Program-made: the position numbers and the translations under genes
Notes under the pieces: model-generated
The model's input: the letters and a program-made list of their open reading frames with translations, nothing else
Told to the model about the DNA's origin: nothing
The model's database searches: none
Part shown: positions 20,201 to 29,865 of the stretch, one piece after another
How the letters are laid out: each line of letters opens with the position of its first letter
How positions within the stretch are numbered: the first letter of the stretch is position 1
Origin: Roseibacillus sp.
Lineage (GTDB): Bacteria > Verrucomicrobiota > Verrucomicrobiia > Verrucomicrobiales > Akkermansiaceae
Direction: 5' to 3'
NCBI GenBank assembly: GCA_028821775.1
Contig: JAPKFB010000006.1
Location: 52,868 to 116,867 of the forward strand
Length of the DNA: 64,000 nucleotides

Positions 20201-21037
20201 CAGTTCCTTCATGCCGATGAGGGCGATGTCCATCAGGGTGACCGGGCGCTCTTCATCACGGTAGACCGTCTTCCGGGTCTCCTGATAGATGCGGTAGCTC
20301 TCCTCGATTGCCTCGGTGCCTGGATCAAAGGTGATCTCTTCGATCTTGGTGAGGAAGGTGGTGTGGCGGCAGTGGTCGGACCAATAGGTGTCGAGCATGC
20401 GGAGCTCGGTGATAGTAGGGTCACGTTTTTCTTCCCCGCCAAAGTAGTCGCGGCAGAAAGCAAGGTCCGCGACGCTCATGGCAAGCCCGAGGTTGGCTCG
20501 TAGTTCGGAGAGCGCGGTGTCATCACGGGTGGTGAAACCCGTCAGCACTACCACCTCGGGCGGCGGAGGAGATTCGAGGGACAGGGTGTCCGGGAGTTTG
20601 AGTGAAGCCTCGTGTGAATCGACGGCGTTGATAGTGAACCTCTTGATGCGGAGCAGGTCGCCCTCATTGAGGGAACCCTGCAGGACGATGATCCGGGCGG
20701 AGGCAATGAGAGGGCGTTGCTCCTGGGTGAGAATCTGCACGCATTGGGCGGCGGAGTCAGCGCGTTGATCAAATTGGCCGGGAAGGAACTCCACCGCAAA
20801 GGCGGTCTCGTCATCTGCAAGCGAAAGGGAAGAACTGATGGTGTCGACTTGAGGCTCCGAGAGAATGAGCTGGGTGGCCGCGTGGAATTGTTGGGTGCTC
20901 AATCCTTGGACATCATAGCGCTGAATGATGCGGAGGGACTCGAGATCTTCCAGTTGCAGGCTGGTCTTGAGATCGTGGAGGAGGGAGCCGGCTTCGGAAT
21001 TAAACTCGGGCTTTTTTTCGACGAAGATGCGATCCAT
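17252..21037 (-). CDS. purL: Phosphoribosylformylglycinamidine synthase (large single-chain form)
   Basis: ~1260 aa; DTYWSDHCRHTTF, FKNETHNHPTEIEPFGGAATCLGG, C-terminal glutaminase IIPSFPGTNSEYDSA..GICNGFQAL; MDRIFVEKK start preferred. Confidence 0.92.
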   Translation of the reverse strand: MDRIFVEKKPEFNSEAGSLLHDLKTSLQLEDLESLRIIQRYDVQGLSTQQFHAATQLILSEPQVDTISSSLSLADDETAFAVEFLPGQFDQRADSAAQCVQILTQEQRPLIASARIIVLQGSLNEGDLLRIKRFTINAVDSHEASLKLPDTLSLESPPPPEVVVLTGFTTRDDTALSELRANLGLAMSVADLAFCRDYFGGEEKRDPTITELRMLDTYWSDHCRHTTFLTKIEEITFDPGTEAIEESYRIYQETRKTVYRDEERPVTLMDIALIGMKELRKSAELANLEVSREINAASIIVPVEVHHHSAETPPATDNPQPAIEEWLVMFKNETHNHPTEIEPFGGAATCLGGSIRDPLSGRSYVYQAMRVTGAGDPRAPFEDTLPGKLPQRKICQIAARGYSSYGNQIGLATGKVSELYHPGYVAKRMEIGAVIAAAPRENVFRGEPALGDAILLIGGRTGRDGVGGATGSSKEHTNTALENSAEVQKGDAPTERKIQRLFRNPEFAKRIKVCNDFGAGGVSVAIGEIADSLEIDLDQIPKKYDGLDGTELAISESQERMAVLIDPADVEFFIAEADKENLECKRVATVADHGRLRISWRGKAIVDLSRAFLDTNGVQGSSRVQVTAPTLKDSPLQKETPTVANASSLRDKFKAALSNLNSCSQKGLGEMFDGSVGANTVLWPFGGRTQLTPVDAMAAKIPLLEGETDTCTLMSWGFNPRIASWSPYHGAMFAVTESVCRIISSGGHLPDIRLTLQEYFEKLGQDPRRWGKPFSALLGAYHVQQALRLAAIGGKDSMSGSFNELDVPPTLVSFAVAPAKASHSISPEFKETDSLLSLLSIPRDEYGRPDFVRLLAIADQIHQLATTGEILAMHSLGEGGLAAGIVTMAAGNQIGFTANSELTSEDYFHERYVAFLVETCEPLPDDLGALEIGVTTSDSCVQIAGESFSLCDLLAQWRAPLENIYPTQCTSPHPELETFRHRSGPTILPPKSKLAKPRAIIPSFPGTNSEYDSARALREAGAEAGILVFRNLTAEAVDESLHALATSIRQSQILLIPGGFSSGDEPDGSGKFIATVLRSPIVRDAVMELITDRDGLILGICNGFQALVKTGLVPYGEIRDPEPEAPTLTANDIGRHISCYVTTRIASNLSPWLSHCAVDDLHLVPVSHGEGKFYASAEEIQHLAAHGQIATQYADATGEPSMNIAHNPNGSLYAIEGITSPDGRVLGKMGHTERRGTNVAKNIPGEKYQPLFAGGVEYFQG

Positions 21038-21741
21038 GAAGGTAGGCTGCCCGGTGCTTCCGGGAAGCAACTGAGATTAGGACCCGACTGGTGCAAGGCA
21101 AGGTCAATGGCGCTGGGATGGGGATGAACTGGCAGGGTTGGAAGGCTATTAAAAACTTTACCCGGTTTTGTGGCGTCCCGGGCAATGTTTTTATTCGCAC
21201 GCGCCCGGAAAGAGGGCATATACAGGAGCGTGATGAAAGTAGGTGCAGTGGTGGCAGGAGGCTTGCTTGCGATCTGAATGGCATGGGGGTTTACGATTGG
21301 GCTGACAACGGGTTCGGGTTTGGGCTCCGGCTGGAAGGGTGACGCGGAGCGTTCCGGGGTGGGAGTCGAAGCGGTGCGAGGGAGTGACTGCTCAGGGCGA
21401 CGGGATTCGGAGGATGCCCGGGAATGGTTGCCGCTCCAGCCCGCCGATTTGCGGATCATCTCGCTTGATCAGGGCGCTGCCAACCAGCTGCAGTGGAGCA
21501 ACGAATACGGGGAAGCGGTGCAATGGCGGAGCAGATTGAAGGCCAGGATTCGCACCGCTCAACCTATCGGGATATCTACCCTCGCTGGAGGACCGAGAGT
21601 GAAGAAGATCCCACGAGCGGGCTCTGCGGGCTCGATGCCGAGTCGCGGGAAGCGATCAAGAGTGGGAGGGGGCCCGTGCCGAGCGCGATTCAAGCAACGG
21701 AATCGATTGAGCTTGAGGCGGTGCCTGAGTAGGGTTCTTTC

Positions 21742-22731
21742 ATGAGGTGCTTGAGTCAGGGGTTCTTTCGGTCTCAAGTGGTCGTTTTGCTGACGGGCAT
21801 CGTTTTTGTCGCCGGATCGGATTTACGAGGAGAAGATCGGGTAGAAGTTGATCAGGAGATCATCGGGGCGCTCATCGCCAAGTTGAATCACGGGCAATAT
21901 GCGGTTCGGGAGAATTCGAAGGAGAAGCTGTTAGAAATTGGGAGTCCAGCGATTCCCGGTCTCCTGCGAGCGAGCAAAAGCGCTTCACCGGAGCAGCGGA
22001 TTCGGGCCGTCGAGTTGCTGGGCACGATTCGATTCTCCGTGATCAAGAGGGAATTCACAGCGATGGGGAAGGCTGCGGAGGAGGATCTCGAAGTTGAGCA
22101 CGCGATGTGGGTGATCGCCCTCCTGCTGGATCCGGATTTGGAGGAACAATCCGTGACCGGGAGACTCGATCTCGTGGCGGCGGCAGTGCGCAAAAGAATA
22201 GGCGCAGGGGTTGAACCGAAGGCTCTTCCCCCTGCGGAAGTCGTGAGGGCGTTGATCGGTGTCTTGAAGGAGGAGTTTGGCCTGGAGGGCGATGAGAAGA
22301 GCTATGACCACCCAGACAACAGCTCAATCCACCGGGTGCTCACCCGCCGGAGGGGATTGCCGATCATCCTCTCCGAGATTGCGGTGGCGGTGGCGCGGCG
22401 CCTGGATCTTCCCATCGTGGGAGTGCCCGTGCCGGGCCGCTATATGATCAAGTATGATGGTTCGCAGGCGCCAGGTGGAAAACAGTCGGATCTCATCATC
22501 AATCCCTACGATGGATGGAAGATCACCACGGCGGCGGAGATCGGCCGAACCGTGAGGTTCTTTGATCCTCGGGAGGATCTCTCCGCCTCACAGCCGCGGG
22601 CCACCATTTCGCGCATCCTGCGGAACATGCACAATCACGCCGTGATGAAGCGTCAACGGGATCTGGAAGGATCCATTGAGCAGTGTCTCCTGTTGCTGGT
22701 CCCCGCTGAGCAGCCCGTGCCTCAGCCCTAG
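21742..22731 (+). CDS. SirB1-like transglutaminase-fold protein with N-terminal HEAT-like segment
   Basis: NSSIHRVLTRRRGLPIILSEIAVAVARRLDLPIVGVPVPGRYMIKY (SirB1 family); N-terminal AIPGLLRASKSASPEQRIRAVELLGTI repeat-like. Confidence 0.7.
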   Translation: MRCLSQGFFRSQVVVLLTGIVFVAGSDLRGEDRVEVDQEIIGALIAKLNHGQYAVRENSKEKLLEIGSPAIPGLLRASKSASPEQRIRAVELLGTIRFSVIKREFTAMGKAAEEDLEVEHAMWVIALLLDPDLEEQSVTGRLDLVAAAVRKRIGAGVEPKALPPAEVVRALIGVLKEEFGLEGDEKSYDHPDNSSIHRVLTRRRGLPIILSEIAVAVARRLDLPIVGVPVPGRYMIKYDGSQAPGGKQSDLIINPYDGWKITTAAEIGRTVRFFDPREDLSASQPRATISRILRNMHNHAVMKRQRDLEGSIEQCLLLLVPAEQPVPQP

Positions 22732-23042
22732 ACTGTGTTGGGAAGCCCGACTGGCGGTGCTGTTGGAATCCATTCGGAAAACGGATCAGGCGCTGCGAGC
22801 AGGGCAGCAAAAGGGAAACGTGGCCCATTTTCCGTCTCGCGGCCTTCTCATCCGACTCAGTAGGTTCGCCCACCGCTGCCGACCGACGCCTTGCCAATCG
22901 GAAAAATACCCGCGCCGCTACTCACGCGGGTTCTTGAATACACCCTGGCTGACGTGAGAGGCTCCCAAAGGGCGCGTGGTCTTATGGGATGAGGATTTGT
23001 CCTTTGCCTTGTCATCAGAGCGGGGCTCGCGAGAGTGTGGTA

Positions 23043-25679
23043 ATGAGACTCCCGAACCCCGGCCGACTTTTACCCCTGCTTGCTTTGTCCCTTTTGGGTG
23101 GCTCGCTGCAGGGCGAGAAGGCCGATGGAAGTTGGTGGTCACTCCAGAAGTTGGTGCGACCCTCTTTGCCGGTGGTGAAGAACAAGGGCTGGGTGCGCAA
23201 TCCCATCGATCATTTTGTCTTGGCGAAACTGGAAGCAAAAGGACTGACTCCGGCTCCGGAGGCGAGTGAGCGCCTTCTCTCCCGACGTCTCCACTATGGG
23301 TTGACGGGGCTTCCGCCGGAACCCGGGGCGGTTGGGGATGTCGACGTGCTGCTCGCATCGCCGCACTACGGTGAGCACTGGGCCCGACACTGGCTTGATG
23401 TGGCGCGCTATGGGGAGAGCAACGGTTTCGAGTACGATCAGCTTCGTGACAATGCCTGGCACTATCGCGACTGGGTGATCGGGGCGTTGAATGATGACAT
23501 GCCCTATGATCGATTTTCACGGCTGCAGATCGCAGGCGACCTTCTTGAGAAGGATGATCCCGGATCGATCACAGCGACCGGGTTCCTGGTTTGTGGGGCC
23601 TTCGATGGCTTGAAGCCGAATGGTGACAAGCAACGAAAAATCATGCGTGAGGACGAGATGGCCGACTTGGTGGGAACGGTCTCACAGTCGTTCCTTGGTC
23701 TGACCGTGAATTGCGCGCGATGTCATGATCACAAGTTCGATCCCATTCTGCAGAAGGAGTATTTTCAGATTGCCTCAGCGCTTGCCGGAGTGCATCGCGG
23801 AGATCGCGAGGTGCCCGCCGATCCGAATGCAGTACAGATGCGTAACGAGTTTGACCTTCTGAGCAAGAAGCTGGCGGAGGCGGATGGCCTCCTGCGGAAG
23901 AAGTTCATGGAGAAGCAGGAGAAGAGCTCGGTGAATCGGCCCGATCCGCCCAAGCCGATTTCGCGATGGAGTTTTGAGGGTGATCTTCGGGACGAGATCG
24001 GGCAACTGCATGGTCGAGCCCACGGAAAGGCCAAGGTGCAGGACGGGGCGCTGATCCTGGATGGGAAAACGGGGTATGTGACGACCGCTCCACTGACCAG
24101 GGACATCAAGGCGCGCACCTTGGAGGCGTGGGTGAAGCTCGACAATATTTCCCAACGAGGGGGAGGAGTGATCTCGATCCAAGGGACAAATGGTACGCAG
24201 TTCGACGCCATCGTCTTTGGAGAACGGGAGCCTGGGCGGTGGATGGCGGGGAGTTCAGGATACAGTCGGACCCGAAGCTTCGGAGTGGGTGGTAGTGAGA
24301 AGGAGGCGTTGGAGAGATTTGTCCATGTCGCGATCGCCTACCAGGCCGATGGAACGATCACGGGTTATCGCGATGGGCAGATTTATGGGAAGTCCTACCA
24401 GACGAGCTTGGCGACCTACTCGGCGGGTTCGCACCAGATTCTCTTTGGACTGCGGCACGGGACCTCCGCGGGCGGAAGTCGCATGTTGGCGGGTCGCATT
24501 GATCGCGCCCAGCTCTACGATCGTGTGCTGAATGCGGAAGAGATTGCCCTTTCGGCAAACATTCCCATTGTGACTGAGGCGGAGCTTATTGCCTCCCTAG
24601 AGCCCAAGCAAAAGATCGCGCGCAAGGAGTGGACAAAGGAGTTGGCGCAGCTGACGGCTGAGTTGAAAGGGGGGAAACGGAAGAGAGTTTACGCTGTTAC
24701 TCCCAAGGGTGCGCCGGTTCGCCACCTCCTGGCTCGCGGAAGTCCCTTTGAGCCGGGGGAGGAAGTTTCTCCCGGTGGGGTGGCGGCGGTGAAGAGCGCT
24801 TTGTCGGCGGACTTCGGACTGAAGGCGAATGCCCCCGACAGTGAGCGTCGCAGGAAATTGGCGGAGTGGGTGACCGGTAGCGACAACCCGCTCTTTGCCC
24901 GCGTGATGATGAATCGCCTCTGGCACTATCACTTTGGGCAGGGCCTGGTGAAAACGCCGAACGATTTGGGATTCAGTGGAGGGCAGCCCTCGCACCCGGA
25001 GTTGCTCGATTGGCTCGCAGCCGAATTTCGGCAGGAAGGCTGGAGCTTGAAGAAGATGCACCGTCTGATCGTGAACTCCGCGGCCTACCGGCAGTCGACC
25101 AAGGCCAATCCCAGAGCTCAAGAAGTGGACTCTGGCAATGTCTTCCTTTGGCGTCACACGCCCTCGCGATTAGAGGCGGAGTCGATTCGGGATGCGATTC
25201 TCGTGGTCTCCGGAGAGCTCAACGCGGTGCCGGGCGGTCCGGGATTTCGCGATTTCAAGATGTACAAACACAAAGGGTCCTGGGTCTACGATCCCATCGA
25301 CCCCGAGGGGGCTGAGTTCAATCGCCGAACTATTTATCGCACTTGGGCGCGTGGGAGTATTCATCCCTTACTCGCTCCTCTGGATTGCCCGGATCCTTCG
25401 TCGGCGGCGCCCGCCCGTAGCGTGACAATCACACCATTGGGTGCGCTTTCGCTGATGAATACATCTTTCGTGCTTCGCATGTCGGCGCAGTTTGCCAAGC
25501 GTCTACAGGCGGGGCACAGCGATTTTCGGTCGCAGGCGGCGTGGGGATTTGAACTGGCCTTTTCTCGTTCTGCCACGCCCAAGGAGCTCGACCTGACAGT
25601 GGCCTTCGTTGAGAGGAACGGCCTCACAGCATTTTGTCGCGTTCTCTTCAACTCCAATGAATTTCTCTACCTCAACTGA
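23043..25679 (+). CDS. DUF1549/DUF1553 protein with internal LamG domain
   Basis: NPIDHFVLAKLEAKGL..RLLSRRLHYGLTGLPP (DUF1549); NPLFARVMMNRLWHYHFGQGLVKTPNDLGFSG.PSHPELLDWLA (DUF1553); LamG-like PISRWSFEGDL.. Confidence 0.88.
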   Translation: MRLPNPGRLLPLLALSLLGGSLQGEKADGSWWSLQKLVRPSLPVVKNKGWVRNPIDHFVLAKLEAKGLTPAPEASERLLSRRLHYGLTGLPPEPGAVGDVDVLLASPHYGEHWARHWLDVARYGESNGFEYDQLRDNAWHYRDWVIGALNDDMPYDRFSRLQIAGDLLEKDDPGSITATGFLVCGAFDGLKPNGDKQRKIMREDEMADLVGTVSQSFLGLTVNCARCHDHKFDPILQKEYFQIASALAGVHRGDREVPADPNAVQMRNEFDLLSKKLAEADGLLRKKFMEKQEKSSVNRPDPPKPISRWSFEGDLRDEIGQLHGRAHGKAKVQDGALILDGKTGYVTTAPLTRDIKARTLEAWVKLDNISQRGGGVISIQGTNGTQFDAIVFGEREPGRWMAGSSGYSRTRSFGVGGSEKEALERFVHVAIAYQADGTITGYRDGQIYGKSYQTSLATYSAGSHQILFGLRHGTSAGGSRMLAGRIDRAQLYDRVLNAEEIALSANIPIVTEAELIASLEPKQKIARKEWTKELAQLTAELKGGKRKRVYAVTPKGAPVRHLLARGSPFEPGEEVSPGGVAAVKSALSADFGLKANAPDSERRRKLAEWVTGSDNPLFARVMMNRLWHYHFGQGLVKTPNDLGFSGGQPSHPELLDWLAAEFRQEGWSLKKMHRLIVNSAAYRQSTKANPRAQEVDSGNVFLWRHTPSRLEAESIRDAILVVSGELNAVPGGPGFRDFKMYKHKGSWVYDPIDPEGAEFNRRTIYRTWARGSIHPLLAPLDCPDPSSAAPARSVTITPLGALSLMNTSFVLRMSAQFAKRLQAGHSDFRSQAAWGFELAFSRSATPKELDLTVAFVERNGLTAFCRVLFNSNEFLYLN

Positions 25680-25683
25680 AGTC

Positions 25684-27132
25684 ATGAACGGAAATCTGAG
25701 CACTTCGCTGGCAACGCCCTCGTTTATGAAGCGTCGGGATTTTTTCAATTGGACCCAGAGGGGATTGACCGGGGCAGCGCTTTCCTCGTTGCTCATTCGT
25801 GATGGGCTCGCATCGCAACCGAAGGAGTCGCACGTTGCCCCCAAAGCCAAGCGCGTGATCCACATCTGCTTGTGCGGCGGACTGAGCCAAGTCGACTCCT
25901 TCGACTTTAAGCCGAAGCTCAAGGAGTTGCATGGGAAATCGCTCAAGACCGACGATAAGCCGGACGTGTTTTTTGGGCGGGTGGGCCTCCTGCGAGCGAA
26001 CGACTGGGAGTTCAAACAACGGGGCCAGAGTGGGCTTTGGATTTCGGATCTCTTTCCGAAAATCGCCACCGTGGCGGATGAACTGACGGTGATCAATTCG
26101 ATGGTGGCCGAATCATCGAGTCACACCCCGGCAACCTTCCAGGAGAGCAGCGGCTTTCGTTTCAATGGGTTCCCCGTGATGGGGTCCTGGGTTTCCTACG
26201 GATTGGGGAACATGACCGAGGATCTTCCCGCTTATGTCGTGTTGCCCGATTCACGCGGCCTGCCGGCAGGATCGACCAGCAATTGGACAAACGGTTTTTT
26301 ACCAGCGGTGCATCAGGGCGTTCCCTTTCGCACCAGTGGGGAGGGCGATGCCATCAGCAATCTCTTTCCGGCGCGTGAAGTGGCCAAGAATGTGGATCAT
26401 GAGAGCCGCAAACTCCTCGCGCAGATGAATCGTCTGCACATGGAAGAGCACGGGGTGGAAGATGCCCTTATAGCGCGCATGGCGAGCTATGAACTAGCGG
26501 CTAACATGCAACTCGCGGTGCCCGAAGTGACAGGGTTGGAGATGGAGACCGAGAGGACCAGGGAAGATTACGGTCTCAACGGAAAAGAGAGCAAGGACTT
26601 TGGGCGAAGCTGTCTGCTCGCGCGACGCCTTCTCGAGCGCGGGGTGCGCCATGTTCAATTGTTCTCGGGTGGTTCCTTCGGATCTCCTCGGATTAACTGG
26701 GATGGACACGAGGACATGAAACGCAATCACGGACGGGAAGCTGCCCGGATTGATCAACCTGTGGCGGCCCTGATCAAGGACCTGCGGCAACGCGGTATGC
26801 TGGACGACACCCTGGTGCTGTTCACCTCAGAATTTGGGCGCACCCCGTTCACGCAGTCGGCTGCGGACAAGGTCGGGACGGGCCGTGATCACAACCAGGT
26901 CGGTTTCAGTGTCTGGATGGCGGGAGCAGGGTTGAAGCCGGGCATTGCCTATGGTTCGACCGATGAGGTTGGCTATCGTGCCGACCGGAATCCAGTGCCT
27001 TGGCACGACTTCCACGCGACGGTGCTCCATCTTCTGGGAATTGATCACGAGAAGCTGACCTACTACCACAATGGCATTCAGCGTCGGCTGACCAATGTGC
27101 ATGGAGAAGCCCTGAAAGCGATCATCGCGTAA
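25684..27132 (+). CDS. DUF1501 family secreted protein
   Basis: MKRRDFFNWTQRGLTGAALSSLL; IHICLCGGLSQVDSFDFKPKL; DTLVLFTSEFGRTPF..GRDHN; downstream of the DUF1549/1553 partner. Confidence 0.88.
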   Translation: MNGNLSTSLATPSFMKRRDFFNWTQRGLTGAALSSLLIRDGLASQPKESHVAPKAKRVIHICLCGGLSQVDSFDFKPKLKELHGKSLKTDDKPDVFFGRVGLLRANDWEFKQRGQSGLWISDLFPKIATVADELTVINSMVAESSSHTPATFQESSGFRFNGFPVMGSWVSYGLGNMTEDLPAYVVLPDSRGLPAGSTSNWTNGFLPAVHQGVPFRTSGEGDAISNLFPAREVAKNVDHESRKLLAQMNRLHMEEHGVEDALIARMASYELAANMQLAVPEVTGLEMETERTREDYGLNGKESKDFGRSCLLARRLLERGVRHVQLFSGGSFGSPRINWDGHEDMKRNHGREAARIDQPVAALIKDLRQRGMLDDTLVLFTSEFGRTPFTQSAADKVGTGRDHNQVGFSVWMAGAGLKPGIAYGSTDEVGYRADRNPVPWHDFHATVLHLLGIDHEKLTYYHNGIQRRLTNVHGEALKAIIA

Positions 27133-27220
27133 AGAGGAGTCGCTTGCGTCACGTCGATTGAAATCAACACGCGAGCCCTTGACATCTGGCCACGTGAAAC
27201 GGACACTCCGGACCGTGAGG

Positions 27221-27302
27221 GCCGGTGTGGCGGAATTGGTAGACGCGCGCGATTCAAAATCGCGTTTCTTCGGAAGTGTGGGTTCGATTCCCACCGCCGG
27301 TA
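27221..27302 (+). tRNA. tRNA-Leu(CAA)
   Basis: Cloverleaf readable: acceptor GCCGGTG/CGCCGGT (two G-U pairs), D-arm GCGGAATTGGTAGACGC, anticodon arm CGCGA-TTCAAAA-TCGCG with anticodon CAA (27255-27257), variable arm, T-arm GTGGG-TTCGATT-CCCAC; CCA not encoded. Confidence 0.92.
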
Positions 27303-27471
27303 CTCTCAATATACCTATTTGCATAGGGTGTGATTTTTAGGGGCACCAGTGAGGCACCAGCATTTTGTGAGTTTTGGACCCACATCCTCACCCCGCCCCG
27401 ATCCGCGTGGATTGGCTCCAAGCCCATCTCCCCGCTTGCCCCCTGCGCCTGGGGGGTGGTAGGGATGGGGC

Positions 27472-27969
27472 ATGAAGATACTCGTCCTGCTGTTTGCCGC
27501 GCTACTGGTCGCGGGTTGTGGTGAGAAGTCGTCATCCGAAGGTTCGGAGTCGGCCAGTGAGAAGCCAACGGCGTCCAATGAAAGCGCAGAGGACCTATCC
27601 TTTGAAAGTCTCACGGGAATCGTCATTCGCAAGGGTTGGACAAAATCAAGAGAATCGTGGGATGCTGGCGGAAGTGAATACTACGTACTCAAAATCGAGG
27701 ATTTCGCTCTGCCATCCGGGAAACGGACGGCAAAGGGAAGTGTCATCCTTCGTGCGTCAAAGGCACTTCCATTCGAACGCTTCACGAACTTCGTGGGACA
27801 AAGCGTGATATGCAAAGGTGAGTTTGTAACAGGCAAGCCTTACATCCCTCCCGCTGATAGTGCGGAGCAGGTGCCGTCACCAGCCCCGAATTTTCTCGGC
27901 AAATCAGAGCCCCTGCTCAGAGGAGGTGGATTCAAAGTCTATGCCATCACCCGCATAGAAGGCAAATGA
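27472..27969 (+). CDS. Hypothetical lipoprotein
   Basis: MKILVLLFAALLVAGC lipobox; Ser/Glu-rich linker then a compact domain. Confidence 0.6.
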   Translation: MKILVLLFAALLVAGCGEKSSSEGSESASEKPTASNESAEDLSFESLTGIVIRKGWTKSRESWDAGGSEYYVLKIEDFALPSGKRTAKGSVILRASKALPFERFTNFVGQSVICKGEFVTGKPYIPPADSAEQVPSPAPNFLGKSEPLLRGGGFKVYAITRIEGK

Positions 27970-27990
27970 ACGGAACACCGAACCAGAAGA

Positions 27991-28062
27991 TGCTGCACCC
28001 CCACCTACACCGCTTCCTGAAGTTCCATAAATTCAGGGTGGGAAAAGGAAAGTCCTAGCAAT
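27991..28062 (+). repeat. tmRNA-3'-region-like sequence, copy C
   Basis: TGCTGCACCCCCACCTACACCGCTTCCTGAAGTTCCATAAATTCAGGGTGGGAAAAGGAAAGTCCTAGCAAT aligns along its length with the complement of 59334-59406. Confidence 0.6.
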
Positions 28063-28280
28063 CAGGCCCGCCCTCTACCCACTAAATTCTCAGGAGCGCC
28101 GGAATTAGCCCAACAGCCGAGAAAGATTCTCGACTATATGAGCCCCGCTGATTTGAAACAACAAATAGCGGCCTGAAGAATGGACCGATTCTCTGTTAGG
28201 TATTACTCCCTAACATCTTGAAGCCGCCCGGTACTGGCTCTACAATTAGGTTGATAAAGGTTCCTCACCCATAAAGTGCG

Positions 28281-29741
28281 ATGAATACACACAAGCTGCA
28301 AGGCCACCCCACTGAATTGACATTGGCATTAAGAAAGAAGGAGTGGATGAGATCTCTGAGCACCTTAATAAGGATTGCGATCATTTCTGTATCCTTCGCT
28401 GGTCATTTACAGGCTGAAAACAAAAACCTCCCTCCTGCTAGTGCTTTTAATATGACCGAAATGAAGGATCCATCCACCTTGGATCTAAAAATCCTGAAGG
28501 ATGACTTGGTCTCGGTAGCGAAGGAAGGCGACCTAAAGGTTCGCTGCATTCACCTTGAGTTTTTATCGCAAAGCTGGGGCGGAGAAAACATCCGCCATCT
28601 GGCCAAGGTCTTTTTACCAGAAAACGGAATTGCCGAGTCGAAACATGGCATGGCGATCATCAATCAGGGTGACAGTTCCAATAAGGCGAAGGGCTTCGAT
28701 TTTGAACAGGAATATGGCGCCATCACCGCAGCAAAACTGGGAATACCTTCCATGTTACTGCAGTCCAACATGCCAGGAGACCATTGGGGTGTAAAAGGAC
28801 AGGCTCCCATTCGCCGGTACACTGCTGCAAAATTCTTTGAGAGCGGGGACCCCAATTGGATTCATTGGATCGCCCTGGCAAAAGTATACATGCGAGCTAT
28901 GACGGTCCTGAGCACTCTAGACGAAGTTCAGGCTAACCAGTTTGTCCTGATCGGAAGTTCCAAACGTGCCCAATCGATCTGGATCGCCGCCGCAGTCGAC
29001 GACCGGATTCGCGGCATCGTCCCCATCGCCCGTCCAGGAAACTTCTTGCACCTGCTACTCGAGCATAATCCAACGCCGGGAGCCCTGCCCGACCGGAACG
29101 CCATTCGCACGACGCACGAAGGATCGAAATACGATTATATGGTGCACCTGGAAGACATGTATACAACACGTGGATACGAATACATGGCTTACATTGACCC
29201 CCGTCAATTCCTCTCCCGCGTCAACGTTCCGGTCATGTATGTCATCGGCACCAATGACAATCTCTTCAACAATTTTGATGACCACGGATTTTATCCCCTT
29301 TACCAAGGAGATAAGAGCTTCGCCTACGTCCCCAACTACCGCCATGGCATGGGCTCCGCCACCCACGCTGAAGTCGCCCGCGCCTGGATCGCTCATAGTT
29401 TCTGGGGACGACCAACAACTAGCGTAACTGCACTCGAATCTGTCGATCAAAATGCCTTAACCATTAGCGCTATCGTCAAGAGCAAAGCAGAGATTACCAG
29501 TGTTCGCCTCTATTACTGTTTCTTGCAGGGTATGATGTTCAACGATGCCAAGGATCGTTATCAATCTGTGCGCATGAAACGTGAAAAAAGCACGGCACTT
29601 TGGAATGCAAGCATTCCTCCAGCCAAGTCCCCCGCCAGTGAAATATACTGGTATGTTGAAACAAAGGATCAAGCAGATGGCCTCGAATCGATAGCGACAA
29701 CCCTGCTTAAGCGTTCATCCAATCCCAGCAGAAAGAATTAG
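28281..29741 (+). CDS. PhoPQ-activated pathogenicity-related (PqaA-like) alpha/beta hydrolase
   Basis: KVFLPENG..HGMAIINQGDSSNKAKGFDFEQEYGAITAAKLGIPSMLLQSNMPGDHWG..GSSKRAQSIWIAAAVDDRIRGIVPIARPG..VMYVIGTNDNLFNNFDDH. Confidence 0.7.
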   Translation: MNTHKLQGHPTELTLALRKKEWMRSLSTLIRIAIISVSFAGHLQAENKNLPPASAFNMTEMKDPSTLDLKILKDDLVSVAKEGDLKVRCIHLEFLSQSWGGENIRHLAKVFLPENGIAESKHGMAIINQGDSSNKAKGFDFEQEYGAITAAKLGIPSMLLQSNMPGDHWGVKGQAPIRRYTAAKFFESGDPNWIHWIALAKVYMRAMTVLSTLDEVQANQFVLIGSSKRAQSIWIAAAVDDRIRGIVPIARPGNFLHLLLEHNPTPGALPDRNAIRTTHEGSKYDYMVHLEDMYTTRGYEYMAYIDPRQFLSRVNVPVMYVIGTNDNLFNNFDDHGFYPLYQGDKSFAYVPNYRHGMGSATHAEVARAWIAHSFWGRPTTSVTALESVDQNALTISAIVKSKAEITSVRLYYCFLQGMMFNDAKDRYQSVRMKREKSTALWNASIPPAKSPASEIYWYVETKDQADGLESIATTLLKRSSNPSRKN

Positions 29742-29865
29742 CTAAAGAACTGAGAAGGGCACGGCTCAAGCGCCCGGAACCTAAGATCCAAACTGGCCCA
29801 AGAAGGGTGTCCCGATCAAGTGGATCCAACGATGCAGGACCCGATGATTGGATGCCGATGGAGCC

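Noticed and set aside
21278-21745. 155-aa plus ORF (and 79-aa alternative frame) between purL and the SirB1-like gene
   Set aside because: In-frame TGA after a short hydrophobic start and competing frames; could be a decayed small gene but not enough evidence to annotate.
27254-27568. 104-aa minus-strand ORF ending GGGNRTHTSEETRF
   Set aside because: Spurious translation across the tRNA-Leu; a well-known artefact pattern.
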